From contig NZ_JACSQK010000003.1 of the NCBI RefSeq assembly GCF_014836675.1, forward strand, positions 1 to 64,000: a stretch of 64,000 nt of DNA, read 5' to 3'. The notes beneath the pieces were generated by a model that was not told the DNA's origin, did not search any database, and saw nothing but the letters and a program-made list of their open reading frames with translations. Source of the stretch: Comamonas avium. GTDB taxonomy: Bacteria > Pseudomonadota > Gammaproteobacteria > Burkholderiales > Burkholderiaceae_C. Position 1 is the stretch's first letter; the number at the start of each line of letters is the position of its first letter. Shown here one piece after another: positions 17,573 through 26,228 of this stretch. The position numbers were made by a program, and so were the translations under genes.

Positions 17573-19144
17573 ATGGCATTCCCAACTCCTGCAGACCGTG
17601 GCAGCGTGGTCATGCGCCTGGAAGGCATTGGCAAAGACTACGGCAGCAGCACGGTGCTGGATGGTGTGAGTCTTGACCTGCGTGCGGGTGAAGTGCTGGC
17701 GCTGACCGGTGAAAACGGGGCAGGAAAAAGCACCTGCTCCAAGATCATGTGCGGCCTGGTCACTGCAACTCGTGGGCAGATGACCTTGATGGGCCAGCCT
17801 TTTGCTCCCGCCTCGCGCGCCGATGCGGAGCGGCAAGGTGTGCGCATGGTGCTGCAGGAGCTGGGGTTGGTGAATACGCTCAGTGTGGCTGAGAACTTGC
17901 TGCTGGATCGATTGCCGCACCGCTGGGGCGTGGTTGATCACCGTCGCTTGAACGAGCTGGCGCGCGAGCAACTGGCCAAAATGGGGCTCAATCACATTGA
18001 TCCGCGCACCCAGGTGTCCGAGCTGGGCATTGGCATGCAGCAGATGGTGGAAATCGCCCGCAATCTGCGCGATGGCAACCGTGTGCTGGTGCTGGATGAG
18101 CCCACAGCCATGCTGACGGCCAATGAAATTGAGCATCTGTTCAAGCAAATTGATCTGATGAAGGCACAGGGCGTGGCGCTGATTTACGTCTCGCACCGTC
18201 TGGAAGAGCTGCAGCGCGTGGCCGAGCGCGCTGCCGTGCTGCGCGATGGTCGTCTGGTGGATGTCCTTCCCATGCAAGGCCTGTCGGAAGCTACCTTGGT
18301 GCAGCGCATGGTGGGCCGCCATGTGGAAACGCTGGACGACAAACCCCGGCGCAAGGCCGGCCCTGTGCTGATGCGCGCAGAGAACATGTCACGCGGTGAT
18401 GTGGTCAAGGATGTGAGTCTGGAGCTGCACGCGGGCGAAGTGCTGGGTGTGGCTGGCTTGGTGGGCGCGGGCCGTACAGAGCTGATGCGGCTGCTGTACG
18501 GTGCTGACAAAGCCGATACCGGAAGTATTGAGCTGACTGGTCAGCACCCCGATCAACAGCCCCAAACAGTCACTCCCAACTGGCGCAGCCCCATGCAGGC
18601 GGTGCGCGCAGGTATTGGCCTGATTACCGAGGACCGCAAAGCACAGGGCTTGCTGTTGCCCCAGTCGATTCGCGTGAATACCTCGCTGAGCCATCTGGGC
18701 TCGGTTTCCGGTGGCGGCTGGCTCAATCGCTCACGCGAAGCACAACTGGCCAAGCAGATGGTGCAGCGCTTGCGTGTGCGCGCGGTCAATGCGGAACAGC
18801 CGGTGGGCACCTTGAGCGGCGGCAACCAGCAAAAGGTGATCTTTGCGCGCTGGCTGCACCGGGACTGCCCCGTGGTCTTGCTGGACGAGCCCACGCGTGG
18901 TGTCGATGTGGGTGCTCGCGCTGATCTGTACGCCGAGATCAACACCATGACCCACCAGGGCAAAGCAGTGATGGTGGTCTCCAGTGACCTGCGGGAGCTC
19001 ATGGAGCTGTGCGACCGCATTGCCGTCATGTACCAGGGCCGCATTGTGGCTACCTTTGAGCGCGGAGCGTGGAGCCAGCAAGCCTTGCTCGCCGCGGCGT
19101 TTGGTGACGTCACTGCACAAGTGCCCGTAACGGCTGCCGCCTAA
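17573..19144 (+). CDS. rbsA: Ribose ABC transporter ATPase (double domain)
   Basis: 523 aa with two fused ATPase domains, as in RbsA/XylG/AraG. Domain 1: Walker A GENGAGKSTCSKIM (about residue 45), signature ELGIGMQQMVEIARNL, Walker B LVLDEPTAML. Domain 2 starts near residue 265 with the degenerate P-loop GLVGAGRTELMRLL typical of this family, then LSGGNQQKVIFARWL and VVLLDEPTRGVDVG. It energises ribose uptake through RbsC. It lies 11 bp after rbsB. Confidence 0.94.
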   Translation: MAFPTPADRGSVVMRLEGIGKDYGSSTVLDGVSLDLRAGEVLALTGENGAGKSTCSKIMCGLVTATRGQMTLMGQPFAPASRADAERQGVRMVLQELGLVNTLSVAENLLLDRLPHRWGVVDHRRLNELAREQLAKMGLNHIDPRTQVSELGIGMQQMVEIARNLRDGNRVLVLDEPTAMLTANEIEHLFKQIDLMKAQGVALIYVSHRLEELQRVAERAAVLRDGRLVDVLPMQGLSEATLVQRMVGRHVETLDDKPRRKAGPVLMRAENMSRGDVVKDVSLELHAGEVLGVAGLVGAGRTELMRLLYGADKADTGSIELTGQHPDQQPQTVTPNWRSPMQAVRAGIGLITEDRKAQGLLLPQSIRVNTSLSHLGSVSGGGWLNRSREAQLAKQMVQRLRVRAVNAEQPVGTLSGGNQQKVIFARWLHRDCPVVLLDEPTRGVDVGARADLYAEINTMTHQGKAVMVVSSDLRELMELCDRIAVMYQGRIVATFERGAWSQQALLAAAFGDVTAQVPVTAAA

Positions 19145-19164
19145 AACAATACTTACCTCACCCA

Positions 19165-20154
19165 ATGTCTTCCTCTACTTCTATCTCCACCCCGGCTGCA
19201 GCGCGTAGCCCATGGCGCCAGGAAATTGGCACCTACCTCGGTTTGCTTGTGGTGCTGATCGCCATGGTGGCGCTGTTCAGCTCCATGTCGGACTACTTTC
19301 TCACCCAGGACACGCTGCTGTCCATTGCCAACGAAATCCCTGCGCTGGCTGTGATGGCCGTGGGCATGACTTTTATCTTGATCATTGCGGGCATTGATCT
19401 GTCGGTGGGCTCTGTGCTGGCGCTGAGCGCGGCGGCTGCGGCCGCAGCCATGCTGCAATGGGAGTGGGGAGTCTGGGGGGCTGCAGCGCTGGGCCTGATG
19501 GTGGGTGTGGTCTGTGGTGCGATCACCGGGGGTATCTCTGTGGCATGGCAACTGCCCAGCTTCATCGTCTCGTTGGGCATGCTGGAGGCGGTGCGCGGTG
19601 GTGCTTATCTGGTGACAGATTCACGCACCCAGTACGTGGGTGACGCCATGGGCGGCTTGGCCGCTCCGTGGCTGGGTGGGCTGTCGGCCTCATTTTTTAT
19701 CGCCATCTGCGTGGTGATCATTGGCCAGCTGGTGCTCAGCCGTACCGTGTTTGGCCGCTACGTCGTTGGCATTGGCACCAATGAAGAGGCCATGCGTTTG
19801 GCTGGTGTCGACCCCAGACCCGTGCGCATTGCCGTGTTTGCAGCCATGGGCTTTTTGGCCGCATTGGCAGGTCTGATGCAATCGGCGCGACTGGAAGCGG
19901 CCGACCCGAATGCGGGCTCTGGCATGGAGCTGCAAGTGATTGCAGCGGTCGTGATTGGCGGCACCAGTTTGATGGGCGGGCGTGGCTCCGTGATCACTAC
20001 CTTCTTTGGGGTGTTGATCATTGCGGTGCTGGAAGCTGGGCTGGCACAAATCGGTGCCAGCGAACCCAGCAAGCGCATCATTACAGGTGCCGTGATTGTG
20101 GTGGCGGTGGTGGTCGATACCATTCGCCAGCGCCGCAGTCAGCGCAAGCATTAA
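19165..20154 (+). CDS. rbsC: Ribose ABC transporter permease
   Basis: 329 aa inner-membrane permease with about 8-10 hydrophobic segments. The family block AVGMTFILIIAGIDLSVGSVLALS is present, as are GIGTNEEAMRLAGVDPRPVRIAVFAAMG (the loop that contacts the ATPase) and GGTSLMGGRGSVITTFFGVLIIAVLEAGL. It forms the translocation path for sugar handed over by RbsB. It starts 20 bp after rbsA; rbsK follows. Confidence 0.94.
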   Translation: MSSSTSISTPAAARSPWRQEIGTYLGLLVVLIAMVALFSSMSDYFLTQDTLLSIANEIPALAVMAVGMTFILIIAGIDLSVGSVLALSAAAAAAAMLQWEWGVWGAAALGLMVGVVCGAITGGISVAWQLPSFIVSLGMLEAVRGGAYLVTDSRTQYVGDAMGGLAAPWLGGLSASFFIAICVVIIGQLVLSRTVFGRYVVGIGTNEEAMRLAGVDPRPVRIAVFAAMGFLAALAGLMQSARLEAADPNAGSGMELQVIAAVVIGGTSLMGGRGSVITTFFGVLIIAVLEAGLAQIGASEPSKRIITGAVIVVAVVVDTIRQRRSQRKH

Positions 20155-20179
20155 TCCCGGGCAGACGAGAGATTTGGTG

Positions 20180-21094
20180 ATGACGCAATCTTCCAAGACC
20201 CGCATTGTGGTGCTGGGCAGCTTGAATATGGATGTGGTGCTGCGCCTTGCGCGCATGCCTGAGCGTGGTGAAACGGTGCATGCCCAGGGCCTGAGCTACA
20301 TCCCCGGCGGCAAGGGTGGCAACCAGGCGGTGGCTTGTGCGCGCCATGGTGCCCAAGTGGCGCTGGTGGGCTGTGTGGGCCGTGATGCGCATGGCGAGGT
20401 GCTGCGTGATGCGCTGACAGCCGATGGTGTTGACGTGTCCAATGTGGCCGTGCATGACGGTGCTGCCACAGGATCGGCCGTTGTGATGGTGGAGGCCGAT
20501 GGCAGCAACCGGATTGCCGTCATTGCCGGCGCCAATGCACTGGCCGACTTGCCTGCCAGCTTCAGCGAAGTGCTGGCGCAGGCCGACTATCTGGTGGTGC
20601 AGTTTGAAACTCCGCTGGAGGTGCTGGATCGTGCACTGGCCATGGCCCGGCACAGCCATTGCAAAGTGGTGCTCAACCCTTCGCCGGTCAAAGCTGTGCC
20701 CAGCCAGTGGTGGTCATGGATTGACACGCTGGTGGTCAATGAACACGAAGCCGCAGAGCTGTCTGCCATGGCGGTGACGGATGCAGCTACGGCTGTGCGC
20801 GCTGCCCAGTATTTCGTAGAGCAAGGTGTCCGGCAGGTGGTGGTCACCATGGGCAGCCAGGGTGCGGTGGCAGTCAATGCCGCAGGTCACAGCATTCACC
20901 CTGCGCCCAAGGTTGAGGTGGTGGACACGACTTCTGCGGGCGACACCTTTCTTGGCACCATGGTCACCCGTCTGGGGGAGGGCAGCACATTGGCTCAGGC
21001 GGTGCAATGGGGCATCCGCGCTGCCAGCCTGTGCATTGGCCGCGCAGGGGCGCAGCCCTCTATCCCTGAGCGTACGGAAGTTGAACAGCAATGA
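20180..21094 (+). CDS. rbsK: Ribokinase
   Basis: 304 aa PfkB-family sugar kinase that phosphorylates D-ribose at O5. Signature 1 is IPGGKGGNQAVACARHGAQVALVG (near residue 40), preceded by VVLGSLNMDVV. Signature 2 is VDTTSAGDTFLGTM with the catalytic Asp in AGD near residue 255. The start at 20180 (MTQSSKTRIVVLGS) sits 26 bp after rbsC; the longer frame upstream reads through rbsC and is not homologous. Its stop overlaps the rbsD start by 4 bp. Confidence 0.95.
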   Translation: MTQSSKTRIVVLGSLNMDVVLRLARMPERGETVHAQGLSYIPGGKGGNQAVACARHGAQVALVGCVGRDAHGEVLRDALTADGVDVSNVAVHDGAATGSAVVMVEADGSNRIAVIAGANALADLPASFSEVLAQADYLVVQFETPLEVLDRALAMARHSHCKVVLNPSPVKAVPSQWWSWIDTLVVNEHEAAELSAMAVTDAATAVRAAQYFVEQGVRQVVVTMGSQGAVAVNAAGHSIHPAPKVEVVDTTSAGDTFLGTMVTRLGEGSTLAQAVQWGIRAASLCIGRAGAQPSIPERTEVEQQ

Positions 21095-21489
21095 AAAAAA
21101 CCAAACTTTTAAATGCCGCACTCTCGCACCTGATTGCGCAATTGGGGCACAACGATGTGGTGGTGGTGGGTGATGCGGGCCTGCCAGTACCGGCGGGTGT
21201 ACCTTGCATTGATCTGGCGCTGATGCGCGGCTTGCCCAGCATGGCCCAGGTGCTGGAGGCTCTGGAGAGTGAAATGCAGGTGGAGCGCATGGTGCTGGCC
21301 AAAGAAACCTTCTTTGCCAACCAAGGCGAGCTGCCCGGCTGGCTGCCCCCGGAGTGGCGTGAGCTGCCGATTGAGCAGGTGGCGCACGAGGTGTTCAAAC
21401 AGCGCAATGCGCAAGCGCGTGCGGTCATCCGCACGGGCGAATGCACACCGTTTTCCAACGTGATGTTGGTGGCGGGCGTTGCTTTTTAA
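21091..21489 (+). CDS. rbsD: D-ribose pyranase
   Basis: 132 aa, the usual RbsD size. It converts ribopyranose to ribofuranose, the form RbsK uses. Motifs: LSHLIAQLGHNDVVVVGDAGLPVP with the catalytic His region, CIDLALMRGLPSMAQVL and the C-terminal TGECTPFSNVMLVAGVAF. ATGA overlap with rbsK implies coupled translation. It is the last gene of an rbsBACKD unit, an order different from E. coli rbsDACBK, and a terminator follows. Confidence 0.96.
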   Translation: MKKTKLLNAALSHLIAQLGHNDVVVVGDAGLPVPAGVPCIDLALMRGLPSMAQVLEALESEMQVERMVLAKETFFANQGELPGWLPPEWRELPIEQVAHEVFKQRNAQARAVIRTGECTPFSNVMLVAGVAF

Positions 21490-21512
21490 GCTATATTTTT
21501 TACAGCGAAACC

Positions 21513-21541
21513 AAAACGCAGCCCGCAAGGCTGCGTTTTTT
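21513..21541 (+). terminator. Terminator of the rbs operon
   Basis: CGCAGCC (21517-21523) and GGCTGCG (21529-21535) form a 7-bp stem with a CGCAA loop, flanked by AAAA and followed by TTTTTT. Confidence 0.92.
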
Positions 21542-21609
21542 GCTTTCAAAGCGTGTCAACCAACAGCCGTACAAGGGCAGGGTGACTCGCGTATGCTTGG
21601 TCCCCTGCT

Positions 21610-22890
21610 ATGAATCAACTGCATCTGTTTTTGCCCTGCGCCGCCGGCGTCGAGGGTTTCTTGGCCGACGAAGTCCGCGCCATCACTGGCGTGGGCAACG
21701 GCGATGTGCTCACCGGCCGCGGCGGTGTCAGCGTGCGCGGCATGTGGCGCGATGCCATGCTGCTCAACCTGCACAGCCGTCTGGCCCAGCGCGTGCTGGT
21801 GGAGCTGTCGTACACCGAGTACCGCAATGAGAACGACCTGTACCGCGCAGCCAGTGAGGTGGCGTGGGAAATCTGGTTTTCTCCTAAAGAGACTTTCAAG
21901 ATTGAAACCACGGCCCAGCACAGCCCGCTGACCAGCCTGAACTTTGCCGCGCTGCGCGTGAAAGACGCGATTGCCGACCGCTTTCGCGCCAAGCGCAACG
22001 GCGTGCGTCCCAGCGTGGAAACCAACCACCCCGATGTGCGCGTGCACATGCACCTGACCACGGACAGCTGCACGCTGTACATGGACACCACGGGTGAGGC
22101 GCTGTTCAAGCGTGGCTGGCGTGAAGACAAGGGCGATGCGCCTTTGAAGGAAACGCTGGCCGCCGCCATGATTGCCGCCACCGGCTGGAACCCGCACGGC
22201 GCCAACCCGCAGCCGCTGTATGATCCCTGCTGTGGCTCGGGCACGGTGCTGATTGAGGCTGCGCAGATTGCGCGCAAGATTCCTGCGGGCATCCTGCGCC
22301 GCTTTGCGTTTGAAAAGCTGGTGCCTTTTCAGCGCCATGTCTGGGAGCAAATTCTGGACGAGGCCGAAGCGCAGATTCTGGATGAAAGCCCTGTGCCTAT
22401 TTTTGGCTCGGACATTTCGCACCGCATGGTGGACTTTGCCCAGCGCAACGCCGAGCGTGCGGGTGTGGCAGACACCATCAGCCTGCGCGGTGGTGATGCA
22501 CTGCAGCGCATGCCCCCGTGCGAGCAGCCCGGCATGATGCTGCTTAACCCCCCCTATGGCGAGCGTATTGCTGCAGCGGGTTCTGCCGGGCGCAACGCCG
22601 CAGAGCGCATGGGCGTGATGGAGCGTGCAGGCCGCGAGACCGCGCAGACCGAAGATGGTGGCGAATTCTTCAGCCAGCTGGCCAGCCACTGGAAGAAGAA
22701 CTACAGCGGCTGGACGGGCTGGATGCTGACCCCCGACCTGAAGCTGCCCGGCAAGATGCGCCTGAAAGAATCGCGCCGCACACCCATGTGGAACGGCCCG
22801 ATCGAGTGCCGCCTGTTCTGCTTTGAAATGATCAAGGGTGCGGTCAAACCACGCAAGTCTGAAGGTGGTGCCGAGAGCGAGTCGGCATGA
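21610..22890 (+). CDS. THUMP-domain class I RNA methyltransferase
   Basis: 426 aa. It begins with MNQLHLFLPCAAGVEGFLADEV and a THUMP-type RNA-binding part up to about residue 165 (VRVHMHLTTDSCTLYMDTTG). A Rossmann methyltransferase follows, with PLYDPCCGSGTVLIEAAQIA (SAM-binding motif I), FGSDISHRMVDFAQRNAERAGV and the N6-type catalytic NPPYGERI. It resembles the YpsC/RlmL N-terminal half, suggesting methylation of guanine N2 in rRNA; the exact target is inference. Its stop overlaps the PIN gene by 4 bp. Confidence 0.9.
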   Translation: MNQLHLFLPCAAGVEGFLADEVRAITGVGNGDVLTGRGGVSVRGMWRDAMLLNLHSRLAQRVLVELSYTEYRNENDLYRAASEVAWEIWFSPKETFKIETTAQHSPLTSLNFAALRVKDAIADRFRAKRNGVRPSVETNHPDVRVHMHLTTDSCTLYMDTTGEALFKRGWREDKGDAPLKETLAAAMIAATGWNPHGANPQPLYDPCCGSGTVLIEAAQIARKIPAGILRRFAFEKLVPFQRHVWEQILDEAEAQILDESPVPIFGSDISHRMVDFAQRNAERAGVADTISLRGGDALQRMPPCEQPGMMLLNPPYGERIAAAGSAGRNAAERMGVMERAGRETAQTEDGGEFFSQLASHWKKNYSGWTGWMLTPDLKLPGKMRLKESRRTPMWNGPIECRLFCFEMIKGAVKPRKSEGGAESESA

Positions 22891-23381
22891 AAATCGTGTT
22901 GAAGTGGCCTGCATGCAATGCGGGCTATGAAGGCCCGTGGCCGCGCCCCATGGTGCTGGACACCAACGTGGTGCTGGACATGCTGATTTTTGACGACCCG
23001 CACATCCCACCTATTCGCCAGTTGCTTGCGCAGGGCCAGGTGCGCTGGATTGCTGACGAAGCCCAGCGCATTGAGCTGGGCCGTGTGCTGCACTACAGCC
23101 AGATTGCTCCGCGTGTGTCGTTCTACGGCAAAACGCCCGAAGGCGTGATGGCGGCGTTTGATGCGGCGGTGGAATATGTGGCGGCAGCGCCCAAAATTCG
23201 TTTTACCTGCACCGACCCCGACGACCAGCATTTTCTGGACCTGGCCAGCCAGCACCAGGCGCTGCTGGTCAGCAAAGACAGGGCTGTGCTCAAACAGCGC
23301 AAGCGTGTGGCACAAAACTACGGTGCCACCATTGGCAACCTAGTGCTGCTGGAGCCTGCAGAAAACGCACTGGCGGCGTGA
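22887..23381 (+). CDS. PIN-domain nuclease (putative toxin family)
   Basis: 164 aa. PIN fold acidic residues are visible: Asp25 in VLDTNVVLD, Glu63 region, Asp110/112/113 in CTDPDDQHFLDLA and Asp131 in LLVSKDRAVL; these would bind the metal for RNA cleavage. The family is often called a toxin component, but no antitoxin gene is adjacent. Instead it is translationally coupled (ATGA) to an RNA methyltransferase, which hints at a role in RNA processing or quality control. An N-terminal extension of about 20 residues precedes the usual PIN start. Confidence 0.83.
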   Translation: MKIVLKWPACNAGYEGPWPRPMVLDTNVVLDMLIFDDPHIPPIRQLLAQGQVRWIADEAQRIELGRVLHYSQIAPRVSFYGKTPEGVMAAFDAAVEYVAAAPKIRFTCTDPDDQHFLDLASQHQALLVSKDRAVLKQRKRVAQNYGATIGNLVLLEPAENALAA

Positions 23382-23404
23382 GGTGATGCAGGCTGCAGCG
23401 TTGA

Positions 23405-23441
23405 TACATCAAGCGCTGCAAGCTATGTTTTTATAGACGTC
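23405..23441. repeat. Half copy of dispersed palindromic repeat inside fosA 3' end
   Basis: On the minus strand this reads ATAAAAACATAGCTTGCAGC then GCTTGATG, the outer arm of the palindromic repeat family. The TAG within ACATAGC is the stop codon of the gene at 23423-23878, so the repeat supplies its last codons. Only one arm is present. Confidence 0.55.
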
Positions 23442-23878
23442 TCACCTGTGCTGCAGGCCGGCACATCCCCAAAGCGCATGCCTGCATAGGGCGCAGCTTT
23501 GCATTGGGCAATGCGCGAAGCCAGAGAACCCACGTGGACTTCTAGCTGGTGGCCATCAGGGTCGAGAAAGTAGAACGAATCGCCTTCGCTGCGGTTGTTC
23601 TTCCAGGCGATCACGCCATGCTTTTGCGCGTGCACAACGAAGTCTGCAAAGTGCTGCTGCTCAATTCCAAACGCGTAATGGGTGTAGTCACGCGCAGCGG
23701 AGGGGGCGCTGTTGCGCGCTGGGTCCAGCGACAGGCAGAGCCAGAAATCCCCGACGCTGAGGTACGCCCCCGTGTCCCATTGCGCGTGGCACGTGCAGGC
23801 CAGCACATCCCTGTAAAACTGCACGCTGCGCTGCAGGTCGCAAACGGCCAAGGTGAGGTGGTTGAGTCCTGTCAGCAT
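23423..23878 (-). CDS. fosA: FosA-type fosfomycin glutathione transferase
   Basis: 151 aa of the vicinal-oxygen-chelate fold. It opens fosfomycin by adding glutathione, with Mn2+ and K+ in known FosA enzymes. The start [12 protein letters not shown] (23878) aligns with FosA. Metal ligands are in place: His7, His67 and Glu113 (His7, His64, Glu110 in the standard numbering). Also kept are Thr9, the Lys93-NNRSEGDS loop and Arg122, which bind phosphonate and potassium. The tail TSIKT lies inside a dispersed repeat. It stands alone with no mobile element beside it, so it looks intrinsic, not acquired. Confidence 0.92.
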   Translation of the reverse strand: MLTGLNHLTLAVCDLQRSVQFYRDVLACTCHAQWDTGAYLSVGDFWLCLSLDPARNSAPSAARDYTHYAFGIEQQHFADFVVHAQKHGVIAWKNNRSEGDSFYFLDPDGHQLEVHVGSLASRIAQCKAAPYAGMRFGDVPACSTGETSIKT

Positions 23879-24253
23879 ACAAAGGCAGTGCAGTGAGTGG
23901 GTCGGGCGCACAGTATCGGTGACGCGGCGTCCTGTGCATCTTGTTGTGTGCAGAGAGGCCGCCATAAATCGCTGATGCAGCGAACTGGAATGTGCCGCTG
24001 ACGCTCAAGCCAGCAGAGCCGGTGATGCGTGATGGAGGATGCAGCAGATCTGTGTGCTGTCTTTGCACGGGGCTGACTGCCACCGGCAGCGGCCCAGGGG
24101 CAATTGCATGTGCATGGGAGAGCAAGCGCTAGGGGGCTTCAAGCCTAAGCCGTATCAGCGCCATCTGCTATGGTTTTTTAAGAATGCGCATGCCGGCCTA
24201 TCCCGCCAGACTTTGCCGTGGCGACTTTGGAGCGGCCGGGCGACAATAGAGGG
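23879..24253. other. Divergent spacer between fosA and DAHP synthase
   Basis: 375 bp without a supported gene. It should contain the promoters of both flanking genes. I see no convincing hairpin or operator. Confidence 0.5.
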
Positions 24254-25363
24254 ATGATTTCCCACACGCCCACCTTGAACAAATCCGTCGCACAGCCCAC
24301 TTTGGACACCACCCGCATTGATGACACGCGCATCAAAGCGGTGCGTCCGCTGATCACGCCTGCACTGCTGCAGGAATGGCTGCCCGCAACCGAACAGGCC
24401 CTGGCGCTGGTGGAAAGCAGCCGTCAGGCCATCTCGCGCGTGCTGCATGGGCAAGATGACCGTCTGATTGTGGTGGTGGGCCCTTGCTCGATCCACGACC
24501 ATGACCAGGCCATGGAATATGCGCACCAGCTCAAGGTGCAGGCCGATGCGCTGTCGCAAGACCTGCTGGTGGTGATGCGCGTGTACTTTGAAAAGCCACG
24601 CACCACGGTGGGCTGGAAGGGCTATATCAACGACCCGCATCGCGATGACAGTTTTGCCATCAACGACGGTCTGGAGTTGGCGCGCAAGCTGCTGCTGGAT
24701 GTGGTTGGCTTGGGCCTGCCCGTGGGCACAGAGTTTTTGGATCTGCTCTCGCCGCAGTACATCAGCGATCTGGTTACCTGGGGCGCGATTGGTGCGCGCA
24801 CCACGGAGAGCCAGAGCCATCGCCAGCTGACCAGCGGGCTGTCCTGCCCCGTGGGCTTCAAAAACGGTACTGATGGCGGCGTGAAAGTGGCATGCGATGC
24901 CATCCTGGCTGCGCAAGCACCCCATGCCTTCATGGGCATGACCAAGATGGGGCAGGCAGCGATTTTTGAGACACGCGGCAACGATGACTGCCACGTCATC
25001 TTGCGCGGTGGCAAGCAGCCCAATTACAGCGCCGCCGATGTGCAGGCCGTGAGCGAAGTGCTGGAAAAAACCGGCCTGCGCCCGCAGGTCATGATTGATT
25101 TCTCGCACGCCAACAGCAGCAAGCAGCACCGCCGTCAGATTGATGTGGGTGCCGACGTGGCCACACAAATTGCTGCGGGAGATGCGCGCATCACCGGCGT
25201 GATGATTGAAAGCCATCTGCATGAAGGCCGCCAGGACATTGTGGAAGGGCAAACGCTGCAACACGGCGTTTCGCTCACCGATGCGTGCATCAGCATGGAG
25301 CAGACCATTCCGGTACTGCAGCAACTGGCCGATGCGGTGCGCCAGCGTCGTTTAAAGAAATAA
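24254..25363 (+). CDS. aroG: 3-deoxy-7-phosphoheptulonate (DAHP) synthase, class I
   Basis: 369 aa. It joins phosphoenolpyruvate and erythrose 4-phosphate in the first step of aromatic amino-acid synthesis. Typical AroF/G/H blocks: VVVGPCSIHDHDQAMEYA, MRVYFEKPRTTVGWKGYINDPHRDDSF, GAIGARTTESQSHRQLTSGLSCPVGFKNGTDG, DFSHANSSKQHRRQ and IESHLHEGRQDI, with the metal-site Cys, His, Glu and Asp in place. The start at 24254 sits within GGGATG and gives the family N-terminus. Which feedback class (Phe, Tyr or Trp) it belongs to cannot be told here. Confidence 0.95.
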   Translation: MISHTPTLNKSVAQPTLDTTRIDDTRIKAVRPLITPALLQEWLPATEQALALVESSRQAISRVLHGQDDRLIVVVGPCSIHDHDQAMEYAHQLKVQADALSQDLLVVMRVYFEKPRTTVGWKGYINDPHRDDSFAINDGLELARKLLLDVVGLGLPVGTEFLDLLSPQYISDLVTWGAIGARTTESQSHRQLTSGLSCPVGFKNGTDGGVKVACDAILAAQAPHAFMGMTKMGQAAIFETRGNDDCHVILRGGKQPNYSAADVQAVSEVLEKTGLRPQVMIDFSHANSSKQHRRQIDVGADVATQIAAGDARITGVMIESHLHEGRQDIVEGQTLQHGVSLTDACISMEQTIPVLQQLADAVRQRRLKK

Positions 25364-25444
25364 TAGCTAGTAACGCAAGCTACAAGCCACTTTCAGATAT
25401 AAAACATACTGAAAGTGGCTTGGGTAAAGCGCTAATAGCTATCA
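25363..25444. repeat. Dispersed palindromic repeat, full copy
   Basis: The inner arms CAAGCCACTTTCAG (25383-25396) and CTGAAAGTGGCTTG (25409-25422) are a perfect 14-bp inverted repeat. The outer arms AATAGCTAGTAACGC (25362-25376) and GCGCTAATAGCTAT (25429-25442) also pair. Copies share the ATAGCT/CGCTTG outer arms and a central TTTCAGAT. It lies directly after the aroG stop, so it probably also terminates or stabilises transcripts of both convergent genes. Confidence 0.75.
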
Positions 25445-25448
25445 AAGA

Positions 25449-26117
25449 TTAGTCTTTGAGTTTGATCTTCTTGTCGATCTTGGTGGTGGCTTTTTCTTCT
25501 TGCTTGCGGCGGTTGAACACCTGCTTCATGTAGCGCAAGTCACTGGCCGACAGGTGCTTTTGCGCGGCCACAAACTGCTCTTGCTCCTCTTCACGGATGT
25601 GGTGCAGGTATTCATCGCGCAGGGCCGTAAAACGGCGCAGCCATGCGGGTGAAGCCATGTCGCGCGCAGCCAGATCGGCCAGCATTTCATCGATCTCTTT
25701 GTGCTCACTGACGGCGTGGCGGGCATCGTCGGTGGTCTTGGGGTTGCGCATCACGCTGGACCACAGCGCCTGCTCTTCGGCAGCGGCGTGGCTTTTAAGC
25801 TCCAGCGTCAATTCCTTGAACAGTTTCTGGCGCTCTGTGGATTTTCCAGACGTCTGGGCCACCATGGCCAGCAGCGCCCGGTGGCGGTCGTGGTCTTGCA
25901 CCAGGCGACCGAAAATGTCGGCATCGCCCCGGAATTTGGTGGCGGGCGTGCTGCCTATGCGTGCGGCCACATCGGGCGCCACCGCCTTGGCTTTGGCGAT
26001 GGCCGTGCGTTTGGCCTGCACTGGCTGGGTGGATGGCTTGCGTGCCGATGAGGTGGGCGTGCGCGCAGCGCTTTTGACGGTGCGCGCTCGTGAGGCTGTC
26101 GTGGGCATTGTGTTCAC
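25449..26117 (-). CDS. Hemerythrin HHE domain protein
   Basis: 222 aa. A basic, Ser/Ala/Lys-rich N-terminal tail (residues 1-60) precedes a hemerythrin-like four-helix bundle. Candidate di-iron ligands: His in LVQDHDRHRALL, His and Glu in LKSHAAAEEQALW, His in AVSEHKEIDEM, and His/Glu in YLHHIREEEQEQF. The C-terminus is highly charged (RRKQEEKATTKIDKKIKLKD). Such proteins bind iron and sense or buffer oxygen or nitric oxide. The long basic tails could bind nucleic acid, but that is speculation. It converges on aroG across the palindromic repeat. Confidence 0.87.
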   Translation of the reverse strand: MNTMPTTASRARTVKSAARTPTSSARKPSTQPVQAKRTAIAKAKAVAPDVAARIGSTPATKFRGDADIFGRLVQDHDRHRALLAMVAQTSGKSTERQKLFKELTLELKSHAAAEEQALWSSVMRNPKTTDDARHAVSEHKEIDEMLADLAARDMASPAWLRRFTALRDEYLHHIREEEQEQFVAAQKHLSASDLRYMKQVFNRRKQEEKATTKIDKKIKLKD

Positions 26118-26228
26118 TTCTCCAAAGTACGGCGTTGCTGTCGCCTGTACTTAGGTTGTAGCGAAAGATGCTGCCAGGACATGGTCAGAGCGGGGGGCTG
26201 TGACCTGTAGGAGTGGGCACCATAAAAC

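Noticed and set aside
21556-23010. 484-codon minus-strand frame opposite the RNA methyltransferase
   Set aside because: It is a shadow of the methyltransferase and PIN genes, which have intact motifs and overlap each other properly.
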